This document shows positions 12,636 through 22,933 of a stretch of 64,000 nucleotides of DNA, one piece after another. This stretch comes from Epiperipatus broadwayi (Eukaryota > Onychophora > Udeonychophora > Euonychophora > Peripatidae), in the NCBI GenBank assembly GCA_028023455.1, contig JAQFVV010006310.1, forward strand, positions 808,001-872,000. Reading direction: 5' to 3'. The notes beneath the pieces were generated by a model. The model made no database searches. It was not told the DNA's origin and saw only the letters and a list, made by a program, of their open reading frames with translations. Both the position numbers and the translations under genes were made by a program. Within the stretch, counting starts at the first letter, position 1, and each line of letters opens with the position of its first letter.

Positions 12636-12690
12636 CTATTCTAGCATCTCACTGAGGAATGCTAAAAGCATGAAACCAATCTGAGGATAG
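12636..12690 (+). ncRNA. Hammerhead-ribozyme-like motif (copy near 12.65 kb)
   Basis: Core elements occur in hammerhead order. CTGAGGA (12,652-12,658) fits CUGANGA. Stem II is ATGC/GCAT (659-662 and 668-671) with a TAAAA loop. GAAA follows at 672-675, then CCAATC in place of the CTAGTC seen in related copies. CTCA just before the core pairs with TGAG just after it as stem I, and CTATTCT (636-642) can pair with AGGATAG (684-690), including a G-T wobble. The one-base-pair stem III expected from relatives is lost here, so activity is doubtful. Minimal hammerheads with very short stem III are known from Penelope-like elements. The assignment here is by pattern only. Confidence 0.45.
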
Positions 12691-12699
12691 AGATGATTT

Positions 12700-15301
12700 C
12701 TAGATATTTGTTAAATGCTTTTTCTTGCTGGAATTTATCAGTAAAGCTTGTTAGAGCTATTGCACGCTCTTTAGTTTTTAAGTCATATGATGTATGACTT
12801 ATTTTTATATTTCTAATTTCACCTTTTTTTAAAAAAATTATTGTAATTTTATAAATTTATTGACAACTTCATAAATCTCCAAATTTTTTTCACAAACCAT
12901 TGGTTGACCCATCACTGAGCTAAAGGCCTGACACCAGAAATGATAATATGATTTTAATATATTGGAGATCACGACTTGCTTTATTTTAGAGCTTGGAAAT
13001 ATATGCCATTATTTTACACCTATATCTCATTTAGAACTATTAATGGTCATATATATTAACATCATTACAATTTATCTAGAGTGAACTTTTTATCCAAATA
13101 AATTAAGCAGAATTTAATCATTTTTATAGCATGTTAAATCAAATTCCAGTGCTAAGGAAAATTCATTAAAAAACAACGAATATGGGTTGCAACTTTGCAT
13201 GGAATATGAAAAAGTATAAAAAGCTCTTCATTCTAAAAGCATTTGTATATTGGCTTGTAATTCCCACAGCTTTGTATTTGTTAGTATAAAATTACATTTT
13301 TTTACACAGATAAGTATCATAAAGCAAAAACACATAGCTTAAAAAAACTTTTCAAATTTATGATAAAGGATTATCAGTAACAAGCACAATAGAGCTATCT
13401 TTAATTTAAATATTCCTGAATTGTTCATTTTAAAGCTCTAGTATTTTCTTGCTTGTTGACAGCAAACCCTTTAATCCTTATTTAAATATTTGAATTATAA
13501 TATAATACCTTCTGGTGATGCTCACTTGCACATAATCCCTTTAACATATCTGCATAGATGATCAGTCTCTTGAATACATTTTTTCTAAATTATTTATTTT
13601 TAAAATTAATAGCAGCATACATCATAAATTAACAATCTTTTATTGAGTGCTTTGTAAGTTACTTAAAACAATATTCAAAATTAGTCTACTACAATATTTT
13701 AAATAATCTTTTCAATAAAAAATATATTTATATTAGCCTTATATATATATAAATTCTAAAGATTGTTTACTACTTAATAACTCCATAAATATTGTCCCAA
13801 TCATTTTAGAACAGCTATTCTTTTTCCAGTAAAATAAGATGTTGATAAATGTTGAATTTACTAGAAAATATTACTTTTAAATGATAAAATATTCCCTGGA
13901 GGCCATATTTACGTAATTCTTCAAAAAAAAAAAAAAACAAACAAGAGTCATTATGACTGGTGCAATATTTGTTGAGTTATTAAGTAACAAACAAACTTTC
14001 AAATTTATATATATAATGGATAGATAAATAGATTAAAGATTTGGAACATTATGACAGAAACTAAATAATTGTCAAATACAATATATCTTATACCAATAAT
14101 AATACCATGGATTATTATCTGGAAATTCATAAGAAGTTTAAGCAACAAAACTAACATAACTGAGCTCTGATTTATGCAGTTTGAGCTCTAGCTCTTGCTA
14201 TTCAATCACTGTCCTAAAACACATAGGGAATGTTTCTTGAAGAGAATATCATACATCACTAATATAAAGATTAACAATGATCTCTTCAAAATTTTTCACT
14301 AGTTTTAAGTTTTAAATGGAAAGCAAAAAAAAAAAATTAAAAATAATTAGGGATTTCTTAAATTATTTCCATTTTTAATTGATGTGATGGTTTTCACAAA
14401 TAATATTTCTAGAGCTATGAAATAATAGCAGTAAGTAGGATCAAAAAATAATTAATTGTTCAACAGTTCATAAAAAGTTCAAACACTGGAGATGATGGAG
14501 TTGGCTATGTTCCATAAATTGTAAATTCCAGAATACGCTACTCTACTATTGCACCAAATCATGCAGGGAAAAATGACATTTAAAAAAATTTTAAAGGGGC
14601 TAATGTTTAATGGACTTCATAAAATAGTAATAATTAATAGAAGTGAATAAAAAAAAGTTTAAAAATTAAACATATTTTGAATAAATAATTAGTAATCATG
14701 GAAATGATATATAAGGGATAACATTAATCTTTTAACACCAATTAATTGATAGATTTTGTCAATCATTTATATTTTTAAATATCTTTATTTACTTTAGAAA
14801 TTGTTTATTTAAATAGTTTATTTACATTAAATCTTATAAAGGATTTTTGACATGCTTCTATCAAATGGATTTCTTCAAATAGTGTACAAGTGTTAGATAT
14901 TAATAACAATCCAAAATTTCAGCATTATCCACTTTCATAATGTTGGTGGACTAAATTTCAAACTAAGTTGATAATGTTAGTAAATTCACAGTGATGCTCA
15001 AAAAAATGGTGATATATTTTTTTGAAATATGCTTTCATTGAATTTTATGATACTTCACTAAAGAGTGTGTACAGTTAACTAAAATAGAAAGAAAAGGAAA
15101 TAAAGAATACAATCTTAATTTCCTTTGAATGTTTAATTAAAACTTGCTTTTTTAAAAAAGCTGCATTCATAAACACAAAAATTTTGAAATTTTTAACATG
15201 CACGAAGTTCATTTCACATACTGATAATTCTCAGTTTTTCAAAAAGTTTGTTGTAAAATATCAGAATATTAAAGAATAAATTACATTAAAAAAATTACAT
15301 A
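12700..15301. other. AT-rich stretch without recognisable genes
   Basis: Both strands are stop-rich and dominated by A/T runs. Nothing in it can be called a gene or RNA. About 14,460-14,580 (pattern CTACTCTACTATTGCACCA) faintly resembles 63,100-63,170, which may reflect a very old repeat, but the match is too weak to annotate. Confidence 0.45.
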
Positions 15302-15552
15302 AAAACACTTTTATTTAATTTGATGAATAATGCATTAAAATTTTTTTCGTTTCTTCAACCACAATTTTGGTTATTATATTTATAACTAAAAATAAAAATG
15401 CAGGTTATCCATAAATCATAATTTTTAAAATTACTCATTGAATTAATTTATGGATATCTCATTTGTATTTCATATTACATATAACAATCAAAATTGTGGT
15501 TGAAAAAATATTTGGGTGTGTATTAGTCATCAAATTAAATAAGTTTTTTATA
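15302..15552. repeat. Foldback element 1
   Basis: Left-arm blocks find their reverse complements in reverse order in the right arm: TTTATTTAATTTGATGA with TCATCAAATTAAATAA, TTCTTCAACCACAATTTTG with CAAAATTGTGGTTGAA, and TATCCATAAAT with ATTTATGGATA. The arms are about 110-120 nt. There is no coding capacity. It could be a MITE or an inverted pair of fragments. Confidence 0.6.
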
Positions 15553-15608
15553 AAATATTTTTTTATATATAATTTTTATATACTATACAGAAAAAGATTA
15601 AAATAATT

Positions 15609-15803
15609 ATATTAAATGCTTTTATTGACTATACACTAAAAAGTAAAATAATTGTTTCTTCATCCACAGTTGGAGTTTTTAGATTTAACTTAAAATAAAA
15701 GCATGGGGAGGGGATGGACAGATATTAATTAAGTCAATCCCTTGTTACAAAAAATATTTTATTTTATTACTTTTTAGTGTTCAGTCAATAAAAGCATTTA
15801 ATA
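15609..15803. repeat. Foldback element 2
   Basis: ATATTAAATGCTTTTATTGA... at 15,609-15,651 pairs with ...CAATAAAAGCATTTAATAT at 15,759-15,803, including ACTAAAAAGTAAAATAA with TTATTTTATTACTTTTTAGT. The ~107-nt loop contains an unusual GC-containing patch (GCATGGGGAGGGGATGG). It lies 56 nt after foldback 1. Confidence 0.6.
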
Positions 15804-16076
15804 TAAAAAAAAATTATCTATTATTTTTAAGTTTTTAATAGTGGCACATTAAATGAAAATGTAAAACAATACTGTACTTTAAATTGACTGGACACTTATT
15901 GTTGATATTTCTACTATAAGTTAAAATGCATATCCCTTATGTATATATTATATTTAGTGTGTTAACATAATAATACATGTGTATATATTGTAAATGAACT
16001 CCACTTTAATTTATATAATTTTATTTTAAATCAACATCATTAAATATTTCTACAGTAAGTTAATATATATATTCTT

Positions 16077-16383
16077 AATGTATATATCATATTTAGTATA
16101 TGTGCATAACTATATATGTATAAAAAATCAGTAAGTTTTCTGTTTAACACAGTTCAATAGTATTTATTTTAAAACAATTGTTTTTTTGTTTTTTTTTTAA
16201 AAAAAAAAAGCACAATCATTATTTAAAACAATGATTTCCAGTTTTCTTTTTTAGATTTTTTTTTAAAAACAATTGTTTTAAAGAAAGAATAAAAATTATC
16301 AAACAATTTTAAATGGAAAACTTAGTTACTGATTTATTATACATATATAATTATGTACACATACTAAATATGATATATACATT
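16077..16383. repeat. Foldback element 3, with nested inner hairpin
   Basis: The outer arms are 16,077-16,140 and 16,316-16,383; ATATATCATATTTAGTAT pairs with ATACTAAATATGATATAT and CAGTAAGTTTTC with GAAAACTTAGTTACTG. Inside them AAAACAATTGTTTT occurs at about 16,171 and again near 16,265, giving a second nested pairing. A ~150-bp segment ending in the left arm is also duplicated directly upstream: GATATTTCTACTATAAGTTA at about 15,905 versus ATATTTCTACAGTAAGTTA at about 16,045. Confidence 0.55.
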
Positions 16384-16384
16384 A

Positions 16385-18315
16385 AAAGCTTAAAATGGTT
16401 AAAAAAATTATTAAATTGAAAGAAAAAATCTTTATACTCATTCTTCATGTGCTTTATTTAAAACAAATCAAAGTTCTAAAAATAATTGTTAACTGAAATA
16501 CATGAAATTATTGCTATTTTTAATATTTTCCTGCCCACAGTTCCATATCTAAAAACCTTGTTGATCTATTAAAAAGATAAGTGTTCCAAATGCATTAGGT
16601 TTATATAACTTAGTTAATTATCAAATTTCAAGCAATTCTATTGTATTTAAATATATTTAACTGTGATTTTAAAATTTCATTATAATTTGAAAAAAAACTT
16701 AACAAATAAACAAACACACAAAGTAATTTTTCAACTTCAATAAAAACATTTAATAAAAATAAGATTACAGATCTGTTTACAAAAAAAATACTGAAGGAGT
16801 GGTAGACAAAAAAAATTAAATATTTTTTCTATAACAGCCAATTTGCAAAAAGCTTAGTAAAAGATATAAAAATACTTTTAAACTAATATTTTTTTCTAAA
16901 AATAATATACAAATATAAAAGCTATAAAGATACAAAATAATAGTAGCTTAATTTTAAAATTAAATGCAATTAAAACAGTATAATGAGATTTGATTTACAT
17001 TATTGTTTGTAGTTTTTAATATTGGGATGGTTACATGTCTCATATCAGACAACAACAAAATAAAGTGTGTGCATATATATATAACATTGAAAAGAAAAGT
17101 AGACCCAAATACAAATAATTTTTTTTATATTCATTTTAAAAATATACACTGGAATAACAATTAACAGTTAAATAATAATTTTCATACTTAAAATTAGGTT
17201 ATTTTACAATAGCTTGTTGAAACCATCAGAGGGTGGGGTTTGTTTGTAAACAAAGATAAATATAATGTTGCCGGGGCCACCACCGGGTTTGTTTATTACC
17301 ACATTTCAAAGTAAAGTAATATCAAATAAATTTTTGAACACACAACAAAAAAAAATGCAGAAATCAAAAAATTGAATTTAAAAAAATACTTAATTTTTTT
17401 TTTTTTTGTTATTCTTTTCATTACTTATATTTTTTTGGGGCTGGGGTTTTTTTTTTATATGTGTTTTTTATTTTGTTGATCACATTTAAAACTACTATCC
17501 ATCAAATAAAATTTTTGGAATGAAAACAAAAAAAAAAGGGTACATCAATCGAAATGAATTTTAAAAAGTAGTTACTTTTTATTCTTCTCATTACTTACAT
17601 TTTTTGGCAGTTGGGTATTCTACGAAATCAGCTTCTTTTCTTTTTTATATTTTTGTTGTTTTATAATAAATTACAAATACCAAATAGATTTCCATTTAAT
17701 GGTAAAACATTTACTACCAAAAGGTCCAACTTTGGGAAGGGGGTAGGGGTGGGTGTTTACAATTCCTAACCAAATGAAATGCTCCAACTCAAAGGTTGAC
17801 CAACTTTTTACCCCAATTACCAAAAACCACATAAATATATTTACGGCAATTAAAACCAACTTTTAAGGCTGCTCAGGAACAGCACACATGCAGCTTCAAG
17901 CTCTTTTGTTTGATAACCCTTCCAGAAGCAGTCAGAGAATCTTTGACATTTGGAGCAAGTTTCCAATTTCAGCCATTTGATGAAGCTCACTGTTGTTCTT
18001 GCAGAAACGGGACTTAGAGCGTGATTTCATCCAAATTGCACTTGCACCTACACTTGCCGAATTTTTTGAGCAGAAAATGTGGGCTAGGGAAGCATGAGAC
18101 TCTGCTGATAATTGTTAGTAGACATTCCTAAAAGATGGGAGATAGAGGGGGAGGTGGTCTTAATGAATATTAAAATAGTTTTGACAATTGGAATTCCAGA
18201 CACCGTCACATAATACTGTAGCCAAAAGTGAAATATGATCGCACATCAAAAATGCTTAGCCCAAATCTGAGCTGTAAGCTGACATGATAGCTTCTGCAGC
18301 AGATTCAATGTCATG
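16385..18315. other. AT-rich DNA with a ~175-bp direct duplication
   Basis: A unit starting AAATAAATTTTTG and containing ATTCTTTTCATTACTTATAT at about 17,325-17,450 is repeated at about 17,500-17,620 (AAATAAAATTTTTGG, ATTCTTCTCATTACTTACAT). About 17,080-17,190 is the relative of 1,400-1,540. The 17,690-18,300 stretch is of higher complexity, including TTTGGGAAGGGGGTAGGGGT at 17,731, but I recognise nothing in it. Confidence 0.45.
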
Positions 18316-18463
18316 TTTCTGTGCATTAGCATAGAAATAGACATTTACCAGCCACCCCATACCAACGTCTATTTCTAGGCTTACGCATTAGAAATAGAAC
18401 ATTCACTAGCAGTGGTAGGCTGCCTAAACAGCATATTTCTGTGCACTATCACAGAAATAATGC
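18316..18463. repeat. Three consecutive stem-loops sharing a TTTCT/AGAAA arm
   Basis: Hairpin 1 at 18,316-18,337 has a 9-bp stem with an ATTA loop. Hairpin 2 at 18,369-18,397 pairs CTATTTCTA with TAGAAATAG, and a GGC/GCA inner stem closes a TTAC loop. Hairpin 3 at 18,431-18,463 pairs ATTTCTGTG with CACAGAAAT and continues outward to GCA/TGC. The three are related in sequence (shared TATTTCT and GC-TTA/ATTA loop features), so they look like a tandem array of one stem-loop unit. Confidence 0.65.
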
Positions 18464-20466
18464 TCTCCGACGGTTTCAACATGCTATTGTAAAACAACCT
18501 AAAGTTATTCTAAATTATTTTAAATCAAGCATTTAAAAAGATTTATTGAATGTTTTATTAATTTAGATTTTAATATCTAAAACAAGCTTGCTTTATGTTA
18601 CAATAGATATACTGGTAATTATAAAATTTCCCTATCTATTTTTAATTAGCTTAAAAAAGTTTTTTTAATTAAAGCTTGTATAATATAGTTTGAGAAAATT
18701 TAGTATAATATAAACTGATGATGTTTAAAGGATTAAAAAATACTTTGAGATAAAAATTTGTTTTTAATTAAGGTGAATTTAAAAAAAAAATCATTAACTT
18801 GTTTTTTAATCAAAATTAAAAAGAAAAAAATACTAATTGTTGTTTTTAAATTTCATAATACAGTAAAAAAAGCTGGATTTAATAGAAAATTATACAGCAT
18901 TGTTATTATGAAGTTATAACTGAAGGCAAAAGTATTGTAACAGTCAGATTTGTACACTCATGCAACAAAATTCAGAGCCCAAGCAAAATATACCAAAGCT
19001 GACCGTAGTGAGGTGGTTGAGACCTCTAATCCGACCAAACTCCAACTCATCTGCCAGTACTCCAAATTTAACACCTTATGAGTGACATTCCTGGACCTAC
19101 ACTCGGTTCTCATTTAACCGCAAGCCGACATAGAACAGGGAGAAACACGAGACTTAAGGTCATTCATTACTAACCTAACTAAATAAGTGATATATATAAC
19201 ACTTGACACTATTAATCTTAAATACTAGACATACACATATAGCATATAAACTCATTAAGAAATTGGAGTATGAACTGTGACATTTAATAATATACTGTGG
19301 ATTGGATAAAATACTATGGATTGAATAAGATACTGTGGTTTGGTTTGATCTAGAGTCTGAGCAAGAAAGATATACAACAGTTTATATTTAAAAGGATTTA
19401 TTAAAACAATAACAAATGATCTAACACAAAATATCATAATGGCAAGGATTGTATAATCTTCACAAGGTATTCAATACAGGCAAGCATGTTACAATAGTTG
19501 AAACTGTTATCAAGTACATCTATTCCCTTTTAAACATATTACAATACATGTGTGTGTGAGTTATAGAAGTCATGCCTAATTATTTAATATGCTCATCTTA
19601 TGAACTTGACTTGCTTAAGTTAGAAGTTGATACCTTAGTAGAGATGATGATGAGTACAGCCAGTTTTAAAGGCTGTTATATATACTAATTAAATGAGCAA
19701 CTAAATAAACTCAGAATCATGCAGATTCAAACTCCAGTCTAAAGCTAAATGATTAATTACTATGGGAAAAAGAACTGGTTACCATTAGGTTCACATATAT
19801 GCGCTATGGCGCTATATAAAATATTAAAAAAATAAACTTGCAGTGCGAGTGTGTGATTCTTCAAGAGTTTCAGCATCAAATGCTCGGTTTGCTCTGAGAC
19901 CGACAGTTTGCTGCTATTGATGTACGAACATAAAGTTCAGGAAGTCGGATTGGCTTTATGGAAAAATCTGGGTCCTCAAGCCCCCAGTCCTAATGAAGAT
20001 AGCCATAACCCGAACTAAATAAAGGGGCGGTTTGTTACCGTGAACCCTTGTCCGAGGCAGCAAAACGTAACACATATAAGTGTACAATATAAAAACACAC
20101 CCGCAATGCACGCAATATATATATAAAAAGCAATAAGTATGCATATAATTAATTGCGCCTAAAACAGATAGCTTTTATCTGTCAAGCTAATTCAAAACAG
20201 TTCTTAAAATTAGCATTATAAGTATGCTAATAAAATGGGCTTAAATTGCATAAAAATAATCTAGTTAAGATCCTGAATCTGCATATAAAGATTCTTAATT
20301 AAGGAGGGAAAGTATATTCGATGGGACTTAATACAAACATTAGCAAATATACTTGATCATCTCTAGACAATATATATATCCCCTTCCAACTAATAAATAT
20401 CAAAGGTTATAATATAAGATCGGTTAAGCAAATCTTAAAAAATACGATTTTACAATATAACTATGA

Positions 20467-20518
20467 TAACGAGTGGTTAGCGCATTCGTTTATTACCAAT
20501 ATTATAATTTCGAAACAA
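20467..20518 (+). other. tRNA-like Pol III box pair inside the outer LTR
   Basis: TAACGAGTGGTTAGCGCATT resembles a tRNA A-box/D-arm region. ATTTCGAAAC, 40 nt after its start, sits where a B box would be, close to the usual spacing. The T arm does not fold well, so a working tRNA is unlikely; a captured SINE or tRNA fragment is more plausible. In the other LTR the same sequence (from 27,205) is split by the nested element at TTAC, between the two boxes. Confidence 0.35.
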
Positions 20519-21689
20519 TGATTCAATAAAATAAACAAGGCTTTTAAAATGTCTAAGTGAAGATTACAATTATCTCCTTTATAAATTACTTACTTAGTTT
20601 CACTGTTTCAAAATCTGAGCATATTATCACATATTAAACATAACAAAATGCATTTAAACAAAATATTAAAATTACTGAAATTTGGCAAGACCGTTAGTTT
20701 GTAGGAATTGAAGAGAATAAATTTCGGACATTTAACGAGTATTAAAAAAAATATATATGAAATCTTTTAATTCATAAAAGATTTCAGCAGTTTATAAAAT
20801 TAAAGTAAGTGATTTTTTTTTCTTTTACATTATATATAAAGTCACAGACCGATAGTTTCTTTTTATAAGAGGGTAAAATTGAAAGAGTTTTTATAATTTA
20901 GATAGAACGTTCTTTTTAAAGTGTTATAAGAATTTATAGATTAAAGTTCATACCGCAGCTTTTTTAAAAATGATTACCATCTCTCTGCCTCCTTGAGTGG
21001 ACTTGAAGCGTATATCAATGATAGTGGTTGGAATAGGGCGTCTGACAGCATCATAATCTTCAGTGGCCTTTCAGATAGGTTAAATTTCTTCATATTCTCC
21101 ATGCAGGTTGCTGGAAAGTCTATTCAAAGGAATGTTTAGAGGAACTGAGAGTAGCCATCTGGCTCCAGAGCCAGTAAATATATTATTTTACTCGATCATT
21201 TTGGATTCTGGTCTCCACAACAATTTTCAGAAAAAAAAAGCTAAAGAGTAAATTTCAAAAAAAAAATCTGCAATATTTATATTCCCTAGATCAAAAGCCA
21301 GCGACTATCTATTTTAAAACACAATTCAGACTTCTAAGTTTTAGCCTTAGGTCTCTTTTGATTCTTATCTTTTTTTTATCTTGTTGCCCAAACTTTTACT
21401 GGTTTGATCTGGGAAAAGAAATTCATTACAATCGTAATGAATGAGCTCTAGAACAATGTCAATAACCTAGGGACCATCTGATCTCACCTGCGAATTATTC
21501 TAAATAGTCTTATTACCAATCTGTGAATTTTGCATGTGATTTATAATTTACCCAAACCAAACTTGTTAAATAATATTTAGCCACATTTTCTAAACAAAAT
21601 AACCCTTATACAATATATTATTTATATAAATGCTGCAATATATCCATACAAAATTTAATATCATTATCATTTACAGGTGCTTGTATGTG

Positions 21690-21845
21690 TGACAATAAAC
21701 ATATAATTGTTTGAATGCATATAAAACTGTGACTATATATATATAACTGTATAAATGAATATATCGCTGTGTGAATATATACAACTGTGTAAACACATAT
21801 ATACAGCTGTGTAAAGGCATATAACACTGAGTAGATACATATACA
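21690..21845. repeat. Minisatellite at the LTR edge, ~20-22-bp units
   Basis: Roughly seven degenerate units of the type CTGTGTAAACACATATATA follow one another (AACTGTGACTATATATA, ACTGTATAAATGAATATAT, GCTGTGTGAATATATACA and so on). The equivalent array in the other LTR (about 33,270-33,425) has a longer TA run, a simple length change since the two LTRs were made. Confidence 0.6.
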
Positions 21846-21933
21846 CTTGTACTAAAGAGTGTTCAAAACCAGCATAGATGTGTCTATGGAGACATAAGGT
21901 GAAACAGATAGAAGGACAGTAATATCTGTTTCA

Positions 21934-21943
21934 TTTCCCCAAA
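21934..21943 (-). promoter_or_regulatory. Polypurine-tract-like sequence of the outer element
   Basis: On the minus strand TTTGGGGAAA lies directly against the TGAAACAG start of the 3' LTR. A G-rich purine run immediately upstream of the 3' LTR is what plus-strand priming requires. A competing candidate exists for the opposite orientation (AGGAAAAAAAAAA at 25,661-25,673), but the ORFs favour this one. Confidence 0.5.
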
Positions 21944-22375
21944 CTTACAAAAAAAAAAAATCAATGAAAAAAAAAAAAGATTTTACTTGGTGAAGAATAT
22001 CCCTCAATAATACCACTATTTCATAACAAAACAAATGATGAAACAAAATATTACTTGCAAATTTTTTTTTTTACCTTGCCTGGCTGTCTGGTCTTAAAGT
22101 GATGACAGTACACTAATACCATAATGACTAAAGTCTAAGGTTATACACATCTACCTATAACTGGTTATACTAATGCTATTTGGCTATGCTAATTTGCTAA
22201 ACATGTGGTTATTACATATATATATATATATGAGCACACAAAATTTTAATATGTATATACTGTTGGGTTGGAATAATATAACACCAATTAGCTAACTAAT
22301 TTGATAAATATCACCTATATAGAAGAACACACAATATATATCTAACTACTGGGGTAGGGACAATTCTATAAATGA

Positions 22376-22933
22376 TCATGCATCATCCTTGTAGAATCTA
22401 GGAGTAATGTCTGGGAGTAAGTTTTGAAACGTTTTGGGTTCCTGGAGCTTATCATATACCAGGAAGCTTCCAGACTTTCTGACTGGTTGCAGTTTGGCTT
22501 TCTTTCTAAAGGGGAAATACTTATGATACCTCTGAAGACATCTCTTTATTAAATTCCAAGTTTGAACCTCCTTCTGGTTTCCAGTCTTGCAGACATAGGC
22601 ACCTTCTTTTCTCCTCCTTTTCCATACTGTCAGTCCTATCCAGGCACCACCAACATCTCTTTCCCAGAGTTTTCTATGTTTCCCACACTTCATCTGGGTT
22701 TGGTGTAGTTTCTTCCTAAAAGGAAAATATGTAGGATATCTCCGAACATATCCCTCTCTCAGATCCTGAGTTTGAACTCTTTTCTGGTTTTCCCTCCTAA
22801 AAACATCAATATCTTCTTTTCTCCTCTTTCTTTTCCACCCTGTCTTTTGCATTTGAGCTCTAGAAATATTCACGCTTCTATCACAATCAAAAATCACTGT
22901 CCCACAGGGCCCCAATCTCGGACTTAGCTCCAC
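22376..22933 (-). CDS. Outer element ORF B: basic protein with an internal duplication
   Basis: About 185 codons follow the previous ORF with a 47-nt overlap in another frame. The first in-frame codon counted here is GTG, so it more likely continues ORF A by frameshift (programmed or mutational), or by splicing, than starts independently. Residues about 33-75 and 104-145 are two versions of one module: W-K-R-(K)-R-R-K-E, then Q-K-x-V-Q-T-x-(D/N)-L, then R-Y-x-x-Y-F-P-F-R-K-K. The protein is rich in K and R, suggesting nucleic acid binding, but there is no zinc knuckle and no retroviral-type enzyme motif. It could be a nucleocapsid-like domain or something unrelated. I do not recognise the family. 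Confidence 0.55.
   Translation of the reverse strand: MELSPRLGPCGTVIFDCDRSVNISRAQMQKTGWKRKRRKEDIDVFRRENQKRVQTQDLREGYVRRYPTYFPFRKKLHQTQMKCGKHRKLWERDVGGAWIGLTVWKRRRKEGAYVCKTGNQKEVQTWNLIKRCLQRYHKYFPFRKKAKLQPVRKSGSFLVYDKLQEPKTFQNLLPDITPRFYKDDA

Larger units (their letters stand above)
18936..21933 (-). repeat. Outer element LTR, intact copy (3' LTR in element orientation)
   Basis: The copy is 2,998 bp with imperfect terminal inverted ends (TGTAACAG against CTGTTTCA). It contains a tRNA-like patch at 20,467-20,518 and, near the 21,933 end, a 20-22-bp minisatellite. ORFs inside it (for example 19,255-19,437) recur in the other LTR and show no domain. It is the uninterrupted reference that proves the nested insertion in the other LTR: the target TTAC is at 20,493-20,496. 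Confidence 0.85.

Noticed and set aside
19255-19437. 60-codon minus-strand open run, repeated identically at 25,995-26,177
   Set aside because: Both lie at the same place in the two LTRs of the outer element; identity reflects the LTR, not protein selection.
20467-20518. Functional tRNA gene
   Set aside because: Box-like sequences are present but the T arm and acceptor do not pair.
21690-21845. CRISPR-like regular array
   Set aside because: Units are degenerate, contiguous and AT-rich without spacers; it is a minisatellite inside an LTR of a eukaryotic element.
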